Assembly (NCBI GenBank): GCA_031287525.1
Contig: JAITSU010000050.1
Coordinates: forward strand, 1 to 37,034
DNA length: 37,034 nt
Direction: 5' to 3'
Source: Zoogloeaceae bacterium
Lineage (GTDB): Bacteria > Pseudomonadota > Gammaproteobacteria > Burkholderiales > Rhodocyclaceae
The position numbers and the translations under genes are program-made. Below are positions 1-6,486 of this stretch, one piece after another. Below the pieces are notes generated by a model. It was given only the letters and a program-made list of their open reading frames with translations, was not told the origin of the DNA and ran no database searches. The first letter of the stretch is position 1, and each line of letters opens with the position of its first letter.

Positions 1-1
1 C

Positions 2-130
<129 letters not shown>

Positions 131-154
131 CTTGGATACCCGTATCTACCCAAA

Positions 155-219
155 GGTAGGGCGCGTTCTCCGAACGCGCCGTTGGTTAACCACGGCGGTT
201 TCGGAGAAACCGCCCTACC
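155..219. repeat. Paired hairpin repeat (family A, BIME-like)
   Basis: The outer arms GGTAGGGCG (155-163) and CGCCCTACC (211-219) are exact inverted copies. Inside are two hairpins: GGCGCGTTC-tcc-GAACGCGCC on the left and GGCGGTTTC-gga-GAAACCGCC on the right. Both have a TCCGA-like loop and they are separated by GTTGGTTAACCAC. Two related hairpins in opposite orientation is the architecture of REP-pair (BIME) elements. It lies about 25 bp after the IS110 transposase stop. Confidence 0.8.
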
Positions 220-308
220 TGAACCACGGAGCGGGTTGGGCGGGGTCAGGCAGGGCAGGTTTGAAATCCGGTCTACCAAACCACGCGCTCCCATTGTACA
301 GACTGTAC

Positions 309-362
309 ACATCCTGCTTCCGTTCGTGACCTGCCAGCGGGAGCAGGATGCTCCCGCCACTT
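309..362. repeat. Repeat family B, copy 1 (left arm eroded)
   Basis: The right arm, CGGGAGCAGGATGCTCCCG followed by CCACTT (338-362), is identical to the right arm of the copies at 12163 and 31299. The left arm keeps only CATCCTGCTTCCG (310-322), and the GTTCGTGACCTGCC linker resembles that of the 12163 copy. It is the only degenerate copy of the six and is not adjacent to a coding end. Confidence 0.8.
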
Positions 363-473
363 TGATTTCAATGGCATTCGTGCGATTGCCTTGGGCGTAG
401 CGCCGAATGGCATGGTTTTGATTTCCGCCGCCTGATAACATGTTCGCTTTCTGTTTTCTGATGCCGGTGCCGC

Positions 474-1145
474 ATGTCCTTTCAAAACCCGCTCGACTGT
501 ATCGCCTGCCCCCGTTTGGCGGCGCATCTTGCCGCCTTGCGTCAGCGCGATCCCGACTGGCACAACCGCCCCGTGCCCGCGTTCGGGGAACTGGATGCCC
601 GATTGCTGGTGGTGGGGCTGGGACCGGGGGAGAAGGGGGCGAATCGTACCGGACGACCTTTTACCGGCGACGTGGCGGGGGAATTGCTCTATCCGGCGTT
701 GCACCGCTTCGGCTTCGCTACGGCGGCAGAACCGCTGGATGCGGACAAGGCGGCGAATCCTGCCCTGCGCCTGATGGATGCCCGCATCACCAATGCCGTC
801 CGTTGTCTGCCACCAGCGAACAAGCCCACGCCGGTTGAGATTCGGGAGTGCAATGCGTTTCTGGCAGAAGAAATTAACGCCATGCCCCGCCTCGCCGCCA
901 TCATCGCCTTGGGCGGCGTCGCGCATCAGGCGGCGCTACGCGCCTTGGGGTTGAAACCCGCGCATTACGTCTTCGGTCACAACATCCGCCACGATCTGCC
1001 CGCGCCCTTGCCGACGCTGTTCGACAGCTACCATTGCAGCGGCTACAACTGGCGCACGGGACGGCTGACGCGCGAAAGTTTTGAAGCGGTGTTTGCGCGG
1101 GCGCGGGAATTTTTGCGGTCATGTGAATCGCGGGGGCGGGTTTGA
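474..1145 (+). CDS. Family-5 (UDGb-like) uracil-DNA glycosylase
   Basis: A 223-residue protein predicted to remove uracil and other deaminated bases from DNA at the start of base-excision repair. The catalytic motif region GLGPGEKGANRTGRPFTGD is at residues 48-66 and the second motif, SYHCSGYN, at 185-192. This is the family-5 pattern, with no catalytic Asp as in family 1 (family knowledge). C9, C12, C111 and C126 have the spacing of the four 4Fe-4S ligands of family 4/5 enzymes. The start at 474 puts the first Cys pair in its usual place; no clear Shine-Dalgarno is seen. The last codons, RGRV and stop, lie inside a palindrome (1133-1155), so the native C-terminus may have been shorter. It is convergent with paaK. 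Confidence 0.88.
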   Translation: MSFQNPLDCIACPRLAAHLAALRQRDPDWHNRPVPAFGELDARLLVVGLGPGEKGANRTGRPFTGDVAGELLYPALHRFGFATAAEPLDADKAANPALRLMDARITNAVRCLPPANKPTPVEIRECNAFLAEEINAMPRLAAIIALGGVAHQAALRALGLKPAHYVFGHNIRHDLPAPLPTLFDSYHCSGYNWRTGRLTRESFEAVFARAREFLRSCESRGRV

Positions 1146-1155
1146 AACCCGCCCC
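1133..1155. repeat. Palindrome containing the UDG stop codon; possible bidirectional terminator
   Basis: GGGGCGGGTT (1133-1142) and AACCCGCCCC (1146-1155) are perfect inverted arms around TGA (1143-1145), which is the glycosylase stop codon. The hairpin lies between convergent genes. There is no T-run on either side, so intrinsic termination is uncertain. A partial relative, GGTTTGAAATCCGG, occurs near 260, suggesting a dispersed repeat. Confidence 0.7.
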
Positions 1156-1170
1156 TGACCCCATGACGGT

Positions 1171-2484
1171 TTACAGTTTTGACCGCCGATCCTCAACATG
1201 TTTGCTTTTTCCGAACGAGCGTTCAATGCCGTTCGGTTCAATCAGCTTGACCACCGGCGTGACCAGCAGCGTTTGCCGCAGGCGGTCGACGACGTGGTGG
1301 CGGAAGCGATCCATCTCCTCGAAAGAATCGCTGATGGCTTCGGGCTTCAGTTCCACCATGACGGTCATGCGATCCAGTCCGGTTTCGTTGTCGATCACGA
1401 TGCGGTAATGCGGCGTGACGCCCTGAATCACCGAAAGCACATCTTCCACCTGGGTGGGGAAAATGTTGGTGCCGCGCACAATCAGCATGTCGTCGGTACG
1501 GGCGCGCACCTTCGTCATGCGCGCGTGGGTGCGACCGCAGGCGCAGGGTTCGGTGGTGATGGCGGTCAAATCGTGGGTACGGTAACGCAGCATGGGGAAG
1601 GCTTGTCGATCCAGTGTGCTCAACACCAGTTCGCCCTCGCTGCCCTCCGGCAGCGGCTCGCCCGTGCGCGGGTCGATGATTTCCCATAAAAACTGGTCTT
1701 CGGCAATGTGGTTGTGCTCGCGCGAATGCAGACATTCGCCGCCCACGCCGGGGCCGCTCAATTCGGTAAGCCCGTAATTGTCGGTGCAGACGATGTGCAT
1801 CCGGCTCTCAATCTCGCGTTTCAGACCGGGCGTACAGGGTTCGCCGCCGAACAGCCCCACGCGCAGGCTGGACGCCTGCCAGTCGAAGCCGCACGCCTCG
1901 CCGACCTCGCACATATGCAGCGCGTAAGAGGGCGTCGAAATCAGGACGGTGGTTTTGTAATCCTCAATCATCATCAGGTGGCGCTCGGTGTTGCCGGAAC
2001 CGGCGGGTACCATCATGCATCCCAGTTTTTCGCAGCCGTAATGCAGCCCGAAACCGCCGGTGAACATGCCATAGCCGAATGCCATCTGCACACGGTCGGC
2101 GCGGGTCACGCCCACCATCGCCACCATGCGCGCGACGCAATCGCTCCAGATGTCGAGGTCATGCTGGTTAAAGCCGATGACAATGGGCTTGCCGGTGGTG
2201 CCCGACGAGGAATGCAGACGCAGCACATCGTCAAGCGGAATGGCGCAAAGTCCGTAGGGATAGGTGTCGCGCAACACCTGTTTGTCGGTGAAGGGAAGGC
2301 GGGCAATATCGGCAAGGCTCTGGATGTCCGCCGGTTTGAGTCCGCGTTCCTGAAAACGCGCCTTGTACCAGGGTACGCGGTCATAAGCCCAGGCGACCTG
2401 ATTTTTGAGTTTTTCCAACTGGATGGCGCGAATGCGCTCGCGCGACGCGGTTTCGATTTCGGGTGCAAAAAAGTCGCTGCTCAT
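1171..2484 (-). CDS. paaK: Phenylacetate-CoA ligase
   Basis: A 437-residue AMP-forming ligase that activates phenylacetate, or a related aryl acid, to its CoA thioester: the entry step of aerobic phenylacetate degradation and also used in anaerobic aromatic metabolism. The adenylation P-loop HSSSGTTGKP is at residues 91-100, and DNYGLTELSGPGVGGEC and GELVLSTLDRQAFPMLRYRT follow as in PaaK. The C-terminal domain holds the hinge-like RARTDDMLIVRGTNIFPTQ segment. Length matches the family (about 430-440). Its start is 7 bp after the stop of the upstream ACT-domain gene, so the two are probably one operon. No other paa genes are in the window, so the exact substrate is open. Confidence 0.93.
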   Translation of the reverse strand: MSSDFFAPEIETASRERIRAIQLEKLKNQVAWAYDRVPWYKARFQERGLKPADIQSLADIARLPFTDKQVLRDTYPYGLCAIPLDDVLRLHSSSGTTGKPIVIGFNQHDLDIWSDCVARMVAMVGVTRADRVQMAFGYGMFTGGFGLHYGCEKLGCMMVPAGSGNTERHLMMIEDYKTTVLISTPSYALHMCEVGEACGFDWQASSLRVGLFGGEPCTPGLKREIESRMHIVCTDNYGLTELSGPGVGGECLHSREHNHIAEDQFLWEIIDPRTGEPLPEGSEGELVLSTLDRQAFPMLRYRTHDLTAITTEPCACGRTHARMTKVRARTDDMLIVRGTNIFPTQVEDVLSVIQGVTPHYRIVIDNETGLDRMTVMVELKPEAISDSFEEMDRFRHHVVDRLRQTLLVTPVVKLIEPNGIERSFGKSKHVEDRRSKL

Positions 2485-2491
2485 TTGATGT

Positions 2492-2905
2492 TCACCAGAT
2501 CATGTTGTCTTGGGATACCAGGTCAATCGGCTGATGCCGCAGCACCGCCTCCGTAGCCGCGATGTCATCGACATGAATCGCGATCAGGGTCGAAATCAGC
2601 GAATAGCTGTACCCCACATTGATGTTCGCGGCGGCAAGGATGCCCATGACCCGCGCCAATTCGCCCGGCTTGTCGGGCAGGCGCACGCAGAGCACATCCG
2701 TGCGGGTCACGGCGAAACCCGCCTCGCGCAACACGGCAAGCCCAAGATCGGGTTTGTCCACAATGAAACGGATAATCCCGCAATCGCCGGTATCGGCGGC
2801 GAGGAAGCCATGCACATTGATGCCGGCGGTTTCAAGCGCCACAAGGATGCGCCCCAAATGCCCCGGCTGGTTTTCCGCGAAAACACTGATTTGAGCGACG
2901 GCCAT
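2492..2905 (-). CDS. Tandem ACT-domain protein
   Basis: A 137-residue protein made of two ACT domains: residues about 3-65 (QISVFAENQPGHLGRILVAL) and about 70-135 (VLCVRLPDKPGELARVMGIL). ACT domains bind small ligands, usually amino acids, and regulate enzymes. I chose the start at 2905 because GGAG lies 6 nt upstream and the ACT fold begins at once; an upstream in-frame start would add an unrelated leader. Similar double-ACT proteins commonly sit directly before paaK or another aryl-CoA ligase (family knowledge), so a role in sensing an aromatic or amino-acid ligand is plausible but inferred. Short spacing to paaK supports co-expression. Confidence 0.85.
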   Translation of the reverse strand: MAVAQISVFAENQPGHLGRILVALETAGINVHGFLAADTGDCGIIRFIVDKPDLGLAVLREAGFAVTRTDVLCVRLPDKPGELARVMGILAAANINVGYSYSLISTLIAIHVDDIAATEAVLRHQPIDLVSQDNMIW

Positions 2906-3250
2906 GCTGACTCCGAAGAAAAAATACAGAAGGCGACATGATACCGGATAGCGCCCGGCGGCGCTTGGAGAAAGACCAGGTAACAAGATAAATTCCGGAT
3001 TAAAAAGGGGCAGGAAAATTTTGCAATATGATATTCTGCTGAAAATTTTTTACATCGGGTAACATTTAGTCCGGAATTTCATCTGACCATGCGCCCAAGC
3101 TTATCGTTGAACATTCTGAAATTTTCCTGTTCTGTCCGTGTGGGCTGCGGGGTTGCATCTGCGTATTCGGATGTTCCGCATGGGCATGGTCAGAATGACT
3201 GTGGCATGATTCGTGCGCCCACCCACCACATTCCTTTTCTGCTGACCCGA

Positions 3251-3270
3251 CGCGCCGTAAGAACGGCGCG
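3251..3270 (+). other. Perfect 8-bp hairpin in the leader
   Basis: CGCGCCGT and ACGGCGCG flank an AAGA loop, with no T-run directly after. It lies about 190 nt upstream of the DUF4214 start codon. Together with the hairpin at 3311 it suggests a structured 5' leader or a small RNA, but function is not shown by sequence alone. Confidence 0.45.
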
Positions 3271-3310
3271 GTTTCATTCTCACCATTTCCATCTTTCTCC
3301 AACCCCGTTT

Positions 3311-3333
3311 CCTGCAAAGGAAGCAGGTTTTTT
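3311..3333 (+). terminator. Terminator-like hairpin in the leader
   Basis: CCTGC-aaaggaa-GCAGG is followed at once by six T residues (3328-3333). The stem is short (5 bp), so efficiency is doubtful. Its position about 125 nt before the DUF4214 start means it could end a small RNA or act as an attenuator. Confidence 0.45.
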
Positions 3334-3458
3334 CTGTTCTGCGCTGCCTTTCACTACGAGGAAAAGGGTGGCTTCCGGTAAAAGCTTCCATTTACGGCGA
3401 TCAAGATTGTAGTCTTGTCTGCCTTTTTGCATTGTCTCAACCACAAGGAGTTTGACTC

Positions 3459-4493
3459 ATGGCACTCACTACCCAACAAATTCAAAAAGCCTATGTTGCT
3501 TTTTTCAATCGTCCTGCGGACGTTTCCGGTCTGAACAATTGGCTTGCTTACAAAGGCAACGATGCCGACCTCCTGAATACTTTCGCGCAGTCCACCGAAT
3601 ACACCGACCTCTTCGCTGGCAAGACTTCAAAGCAGATTGTCGAAACTGTTTATCACAACCTGTTTGCGCGCACGCCTGATGCTGGCGGTTTGCAGAATTG
3701 GGTCAACAATCTCGACGCAGGCAAGATCACCATCGGCAATATTGCTTACACCATGCTGAATTCTGCTGGTTCCGGTGACATCGACACCATCGCCGCCAAA
3801 CTCGCAGCGGCTGAAAGCTTTACATCTTACCTGTCTGCTCATAAAAGCAGTAGCGATGGTTATGAAACCGGTGGAGCCTCTGCGGGTACGATTGTCAAAG
3901 GCTGGTTCGCTCAAATCGGCGAATCCGGCAGCGGCAAGCAAGGGGCGCTGAACACGATTGCTGAGGCGGGCAGCAAACTGGTTGGTCTTGGCGGTAACGG
4001 AAATCACGCTCAGCCAGGTAGCGAAGGAGTTATTACGGGTACGGAAGGTGATGATGATCTGCATGCGGGAGGCAATTACACGCTAAACGGACTTGGGGGC
4101 GATGACGAGCTGTGGGATGGAGGCTATAACGTCGTACTGAACGGTGGTACAGGTGACGATACGTATAATCTTTCTTTTACAGGAGATGTCATTGTCTACG
4201 ATGCTGGAGGCATCCAAGATGATATTTTCTTTGGCGGTGGCACTTACCCTGTACGGCTGGAGGAGTTATCCTGTAAGCATTCAGGAAAGAATCTCGTTTT
4301 AACGGCAACGGGGCATACAGGCACCATCACCATAGTCGACTTCTACCAGAAAGGGCATGCTATTGAAGAGATGCACGGATTTTATTTTCCAGGTGGGGCT
4401 TGGGAGTACGTAGATTTGGTGGGGGTGGCAAATTCTCTGGCGGATGGAGCCTCTACCAACGATTTGTCAGATTATTTTGGTTTTTGGTGGTAG
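3459..4493 (+). CDS. DUF4214-domain protein with RTX-like C-terminal half; probable secreted or surface protein
   Basis: A 344-residue protein. Residues about 5-85 contain the DUF4214 pattern (AYVAFFNRPADVSGLNNW, then NLFARTPDAGGLQNW), found in S-layer-like and RTX proteins. Residues about 185-245 contain degenerate haemolysin-type calcium-binding repeats (ITGTEGDDDLHAGG, LNGLGGDDELWDGG, LNGGTGDDTYNLSF), followed by an aromatic-rich C-terminus ending DYFGFWW. There is no N-terminal signal peptide, which fits type I secretion by a C-terminal signal (inference); no ABC/HlyD/TolC genes are nearby. The start is well set by AAGGAG about 8 nt upstream. Base composition is visibly less GC-rich than the neighbours, possibly from transfer or from expression-related codon use. 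Confidence 0.82.
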   Translation: MALTTQQIQKAYVAFFNRPADVSGLNNWLAYKGNDADLLNTFAQSTEYTDLFAGKTSKQIVETVYHNLFARTPDAGGLQNWVNNLDAGKITIGNIAYTMLNSAGSGDIDTIAAKLAAAESFTSYLSAHKSSSDGYETGGASAGTIVKGWFAQIGESGSGKQGALNTIAEAGSKLVGLGGNGNHAQPGSEGVITGTEGDDDLHAGGNYTLNGLGGDDELWDGGYNVVLNGGTGDDTYNLSFTGDVIVYDAGGIQDDIFFGGGTYPVRLEELSCKHSGKNLVLTATGHTGTITIVDFYQKGHAIEEMHGFYFPGGAWEYVDLVGVANSLADGASTNDLSDYFGFWW

Positions 4494-4508
4494 CCTCGCA
4501 AAGGGGTA

Positions 4509-4524
4509 ATGGTCGAAAGACCAT
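4509..4524 (+). other. Tetraloop hairpin just after the DUF4214 stop
   Basis: ATGGTC-GAAA-GACCAT is a perfect 6-bp stem with a stable GNRA tetraloop, 15 nt after the stop codon. GGG and CCC further out could extend it with a bulge. No T-run follows. It may protect the mRNA 3' end ahead of the real terminator. Confidence 0.5.
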
Positions 4525-4543
4525 CCCTATCCTACAAAATCTG

Positions 4544-4583
4544 AAAAAAGGCGGCTTGCCCCCAAGAGTTGAGCCGCTTTTTT
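4544..4583 (+). terminator. Rho-independent terminator of the DUF4214 gene
   Basis: GCGGCT (4551-4556) pairs with AGCCGC (4572-4577). The A-tract before the stem faces a six-T run at 4578-4583, which lengthens the stem and gives a classic intrinsic terminator. Confidence 0.8.
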
Positions 4584-4669
4584 GTTGCTGCATGGACACG
4601 CTCCCACTGGTTCTTGTCCCATGCATAAGGTGTCCTGTTGCCCTTGTTGCACAGGCTTGAGAAGCTGCG

Positions 4670-5683
4670 ATGAAATTTTTGCTTACAGGCGCGAGTGGGT
4701 TTATTGGCGCGCATTTGTGCCGTCATTTGCTGGCTGCGGGGCATGTGGTCAGGGCGGGGTGTTCTATGCCGGAAAGCGTGGATGCTTTGCGGGCGCAGGC
4801 GGTCAATGCTCATTACGCCAACGCGCTGGAACTGGTCAGGGTTGAGCGTTCCTGTGTGCATCCTGCGGGCTGGCTGGCTGCCTGTCAGGGGGTGGATGCG
4901 GTTTTTCATCTGGCGGGGCGGGCGCATCGTAGCGACGCATCATCTTCTGACGCACTGGATATTTATCGTCGGGATAATCTGGAAGTGACGCAGGCGTTAG
5001 CACAGGCAGCGATTCATGCGGGTGTCCGGCGGTTTGTTTTTATCAGTTCGGTGACGGTCTATGGTACGCATTCTCTTGATGGGCAAGCGTTTCGGGAGCA
5101 TTCGCCGGTTGCGCCGCATGAGCGCGACCCTTATGCTATTTCCAAGCGCGAGGCGGAAATTTTTTTGCAAACGCCGGAGATTCGTTCGTTGCTCGCACCG
5201 ACCATCGTCCGCCTGCCGCTGGTGTATGGGGCAGGGGTCAAGGGTAATATGCGCGCGCTCACGCGGCTGGTTGCCAGCGGTTTGCCTTTGCCGCTGGCGG
5301 GCATCAACAATCGCCGGAGTCTGGTCAGTATTCCCAATCTCGTGGATTTTCTGTTGCAGGTTGCCCTGAACGACAAAGCCAGAAACCAGATCTTGCTGGT
5401 TTCAGACAATGCGGATGTTTCCACCCCGGAGCTGATTCGCGCCATTGCCCTTGGTTTGGGGAGAAAAGCGCGGTTGTTCGCCGTCCCGCCCCGATGGTTG
5501 CAAGCCACGAGCCGCATGTTGGGGCAGGGCGGGCGTTACGAAAAGCTGGTGGCGAGTTTTCAGGTGGATGCCGCCTGCTCGCGCGATTTGTTAAACTGGC
5601 GACCCCAAACCGGATTTGCTGAAGGTATCGTCGAAATGTGCGCGGCAGATATAAACGAGATGGATGACAAAAACAGGGCATGA
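4670..5683 (+). CDS. NAD-dependent epimerase/dehydratase (extended SDR), probable nucleotide-sugar 4-reductase
   Basis: A 337-residue extended short-chain dehydrogenase. The NAD-binding TGASGFIG is at residues 6-13, the catalytic SSVTVYG at 126-132 and the Y155-x3-K159 pair in DPYAISKRE. Homologues of this type followed by an initiating sugar transferase and a 4,6-dehydratase act as 4-reductases or epimerases making UDP-QuiNAc or UDP-FucNAc (WbpV, WbpK, WreQ; established knowledge). Assignment to one of these is inferred from order. It is the first gene of a three- or four-gene run, and its stop overlaps the start of a small ORF by an ATGA junction. The Shine-Dalgarno is weak. Confidence 0.87.
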   Translation: MKFLLTGASGFIGAHLCRHLLAAGHVVRAGCSMPESVDALRAQAVNAHYANALELVRVERSCVHPAGWLAACQGVDAVFHLAGRAHRSDASSSDALDIYRRDNLEVTQALAQAAIHAGVRRFVFISSVTVYGTHSLDGQAFREHSPVAPHERDPYAISKREAEIFLQTPEIRSLLAPTIVRLPLVYGAGVKGNMRALTRLVASGLPLPLAGINNRRSLVSIPNLVDFLLQVALNDKARNQILLVSDNADVSTPELIRAIALGLGRKARLFAVPPRWLQATSRMLGQGGRYEKLVASFQVDAACSRDLLNWRPQTGFAEGIVEMCAADINEMDDKNRA

Positions 5684-5850
5684 GCATGAAGAACCGCAAC
5701 ATCAGCGTGCAAGGTGGCTACTGCTCGACGGCGGCAGAGCATCCAGATCAAGCGGGTAACATGCGTGATGTCGCCATCGGAACACTTGACGCAACTGAAT
5801 GCCATTACGATTACGCAAATGCGCTCACGGGTTGGCGTCAGCGCGATTAA
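5680..5850 (+). CDS. Small hypothetical ORF in the polysaccharide cluster (56 aa)
   Basis: The frame opens with ATG at 5680 (or the in-frame ATG at 5686), overlapping the stop of the epimerase gene in an ATGA junction, and ends with TAA at 5850. The product is about 56 residues (starts MSMKNRNISVQGG, ends LTGWRQRD) with no recognisable domain or membrane segment. Translational coupling by position and a gap of only 11 bp to the next start argue for a used frame. The lack of a known family, and the unusually long gap between cluster genes it fills, leave open a decayed gene remnant. No function is proposed. Confidence 0.3.
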   Translation: MSMKNRNISVQGGYCSTAAEHPDQAGNMRDVAIGTLDATECHYDYANALTGWRQRD

Positions 5851-5861
5851 ACAGTTGGGTA

Positions 5862-6482
5862 ATGAGCCAAAGTGATGAGCAAGTGATCAAAGTGCTGTCA
5901 AGTACGCCACTCAATATGCCGCTCAAGCGGTTTTTCGATATTCTTGCCAGTGCCTTGCTCCTTTTGGCGCTGGCGCTTCCTCTGTTGTTGCTTGCCTTGC
6001 TGATTCGCCTGACTTCTCCCGGCGCGGCGCTGTACTGGTCAAAGCGGGTGGGGCAGGGCAACCATATTTTCTTGATGCCCAAGTTTCGTAGTATGCGCGT
6101 GGGTACACCTGCCGTTGCGACGCATTTGTTGACCGCGCCCGAAGCGCATTTGACGCCGCTGGGTTCTTTTTTGCGTCGTTCCAGTCTGGATGAACTGCCC
6201 CAGCTTTGGAGTATCCTGTTGGGGGATATGAGCTTCGTCGGTCCTCGTCCCGCTCTTTTTAATCAGGATGACCTCATTGCCTTGCGAACGGAAAAGGGGG
6301 TTCATGCGCTGGTGCCGGGACTCACGGGTTGGGCGCAGGTGAATGGTCGGGATGAGTTGCCGATTCCCGAAAAAGTGGCGCTGGATGCGGAGTATCTTGC
6401 TCGACGTTCTTTTTCTTTCGACCTGAAAATTCTCTGGCTGACCTTCGTTCGCGTTCTGGCGCGAAAAGGGGTTTCTCATTAA
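5862..6482 (+). CDS. Initiating sugar-phosphate transferase (bacterial sugar transferase family, PglC/WbaP C-domain-like)
   Basis: About 206 residues from ATG 5862. Members transfer a sugar-1-phosphate from a UDP-sugar to undecaprenyl phosphate at the inner membrane, the first step of O-antigen, capsule or exopolysaccharide unit assembly. One hydrophobic re-entrant segment (residues about 27-50) is followed by RVGQGNHIFLMPKFRSMR, the catalytic SSLDELPQLW and GDMSFVGPRP, and GLTGWAQVNGRDELP, all hallmarks of the family. It is the short single-domain form. The start is uncertain: 5799 and 5916 are in-frame alternatives, but 5799 overlaps the small ORF and no candidate has a good Shine-Dalgarno. 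The next gene begins 4 bp after the stop. Confidence 0.9.
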   Translation: MSQSDEQVIKVLSSTPLNMPLKRFFDILASALLLLALALPLLLLALLIRLTSPGAALYWSKRVGQGNHIFLMPKFRSMRVGTPAVATHLLTAPEAHLTPLGSFLRRSSLDELPQLWSILLGDMSFVGPRPALFNQDDLIALRTEKGVHALVPGLTGWAQVNGRDELPIPEKVALDAEYLARRSFSFDLKILWLTFVRVLARKGVSH

Positions 6483-6486
6483 AACC

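Larger units (their letters stand above)
131..473. other. Gene-free region rich in palindromic repeats
   Basis: No convincing gene lies between the IS110 tail and the uracil-DNA glycosylase gene. The short open frames here are translations of repeats. The region holds a paired hairpin repeat (155-219), a GGTTTGAAATCCGG motif resembling the palindrome at the end of the glycosylase gene, a doubled TGTACA palindrome separated by GAC (295-309), and an eroded copy of repeat family B (309-362). No promoter for the downstream gene stands out. Confidence 0.7.
2906..3458. other. Long AT-richer intergenic region and leader of the DUF4214 gene
   Basis: This 553-bp stretch separates divergent genes. The part at 2990-3070 is markedly AT-rich and is the likeliest promoter zone, though no convincing -35/-10 pair can be fixed. 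A perfect hairpin CGCGCCGT-aaga-ACGGCGCG is at 3251-3270 and a terminator-like hairpin at 3311-3333. The short open frames on both strands resemble no protein family. A small RNA or a regulated leader upstream of the DUF4214 gene is possible. Confidence 0.5.

Noticed and set aside
155-219. CRISPR array
   Set aside because: Only two inverted hairpins are present, with no regularly spaced direct repeats or spacers; no cas genes are in the window.
295-309. TGTACA-gac-TGTACA dyad as an operator
   Set aside because: No promoter or gene start is close enough to support a regulatory role; kept only as a note.
3089-3412. 107-codon open frame in the leader of the DUF4214 gene
   Set aside because: The composition is not protein-like, there is no ribosome site, and it spans two hairpins.
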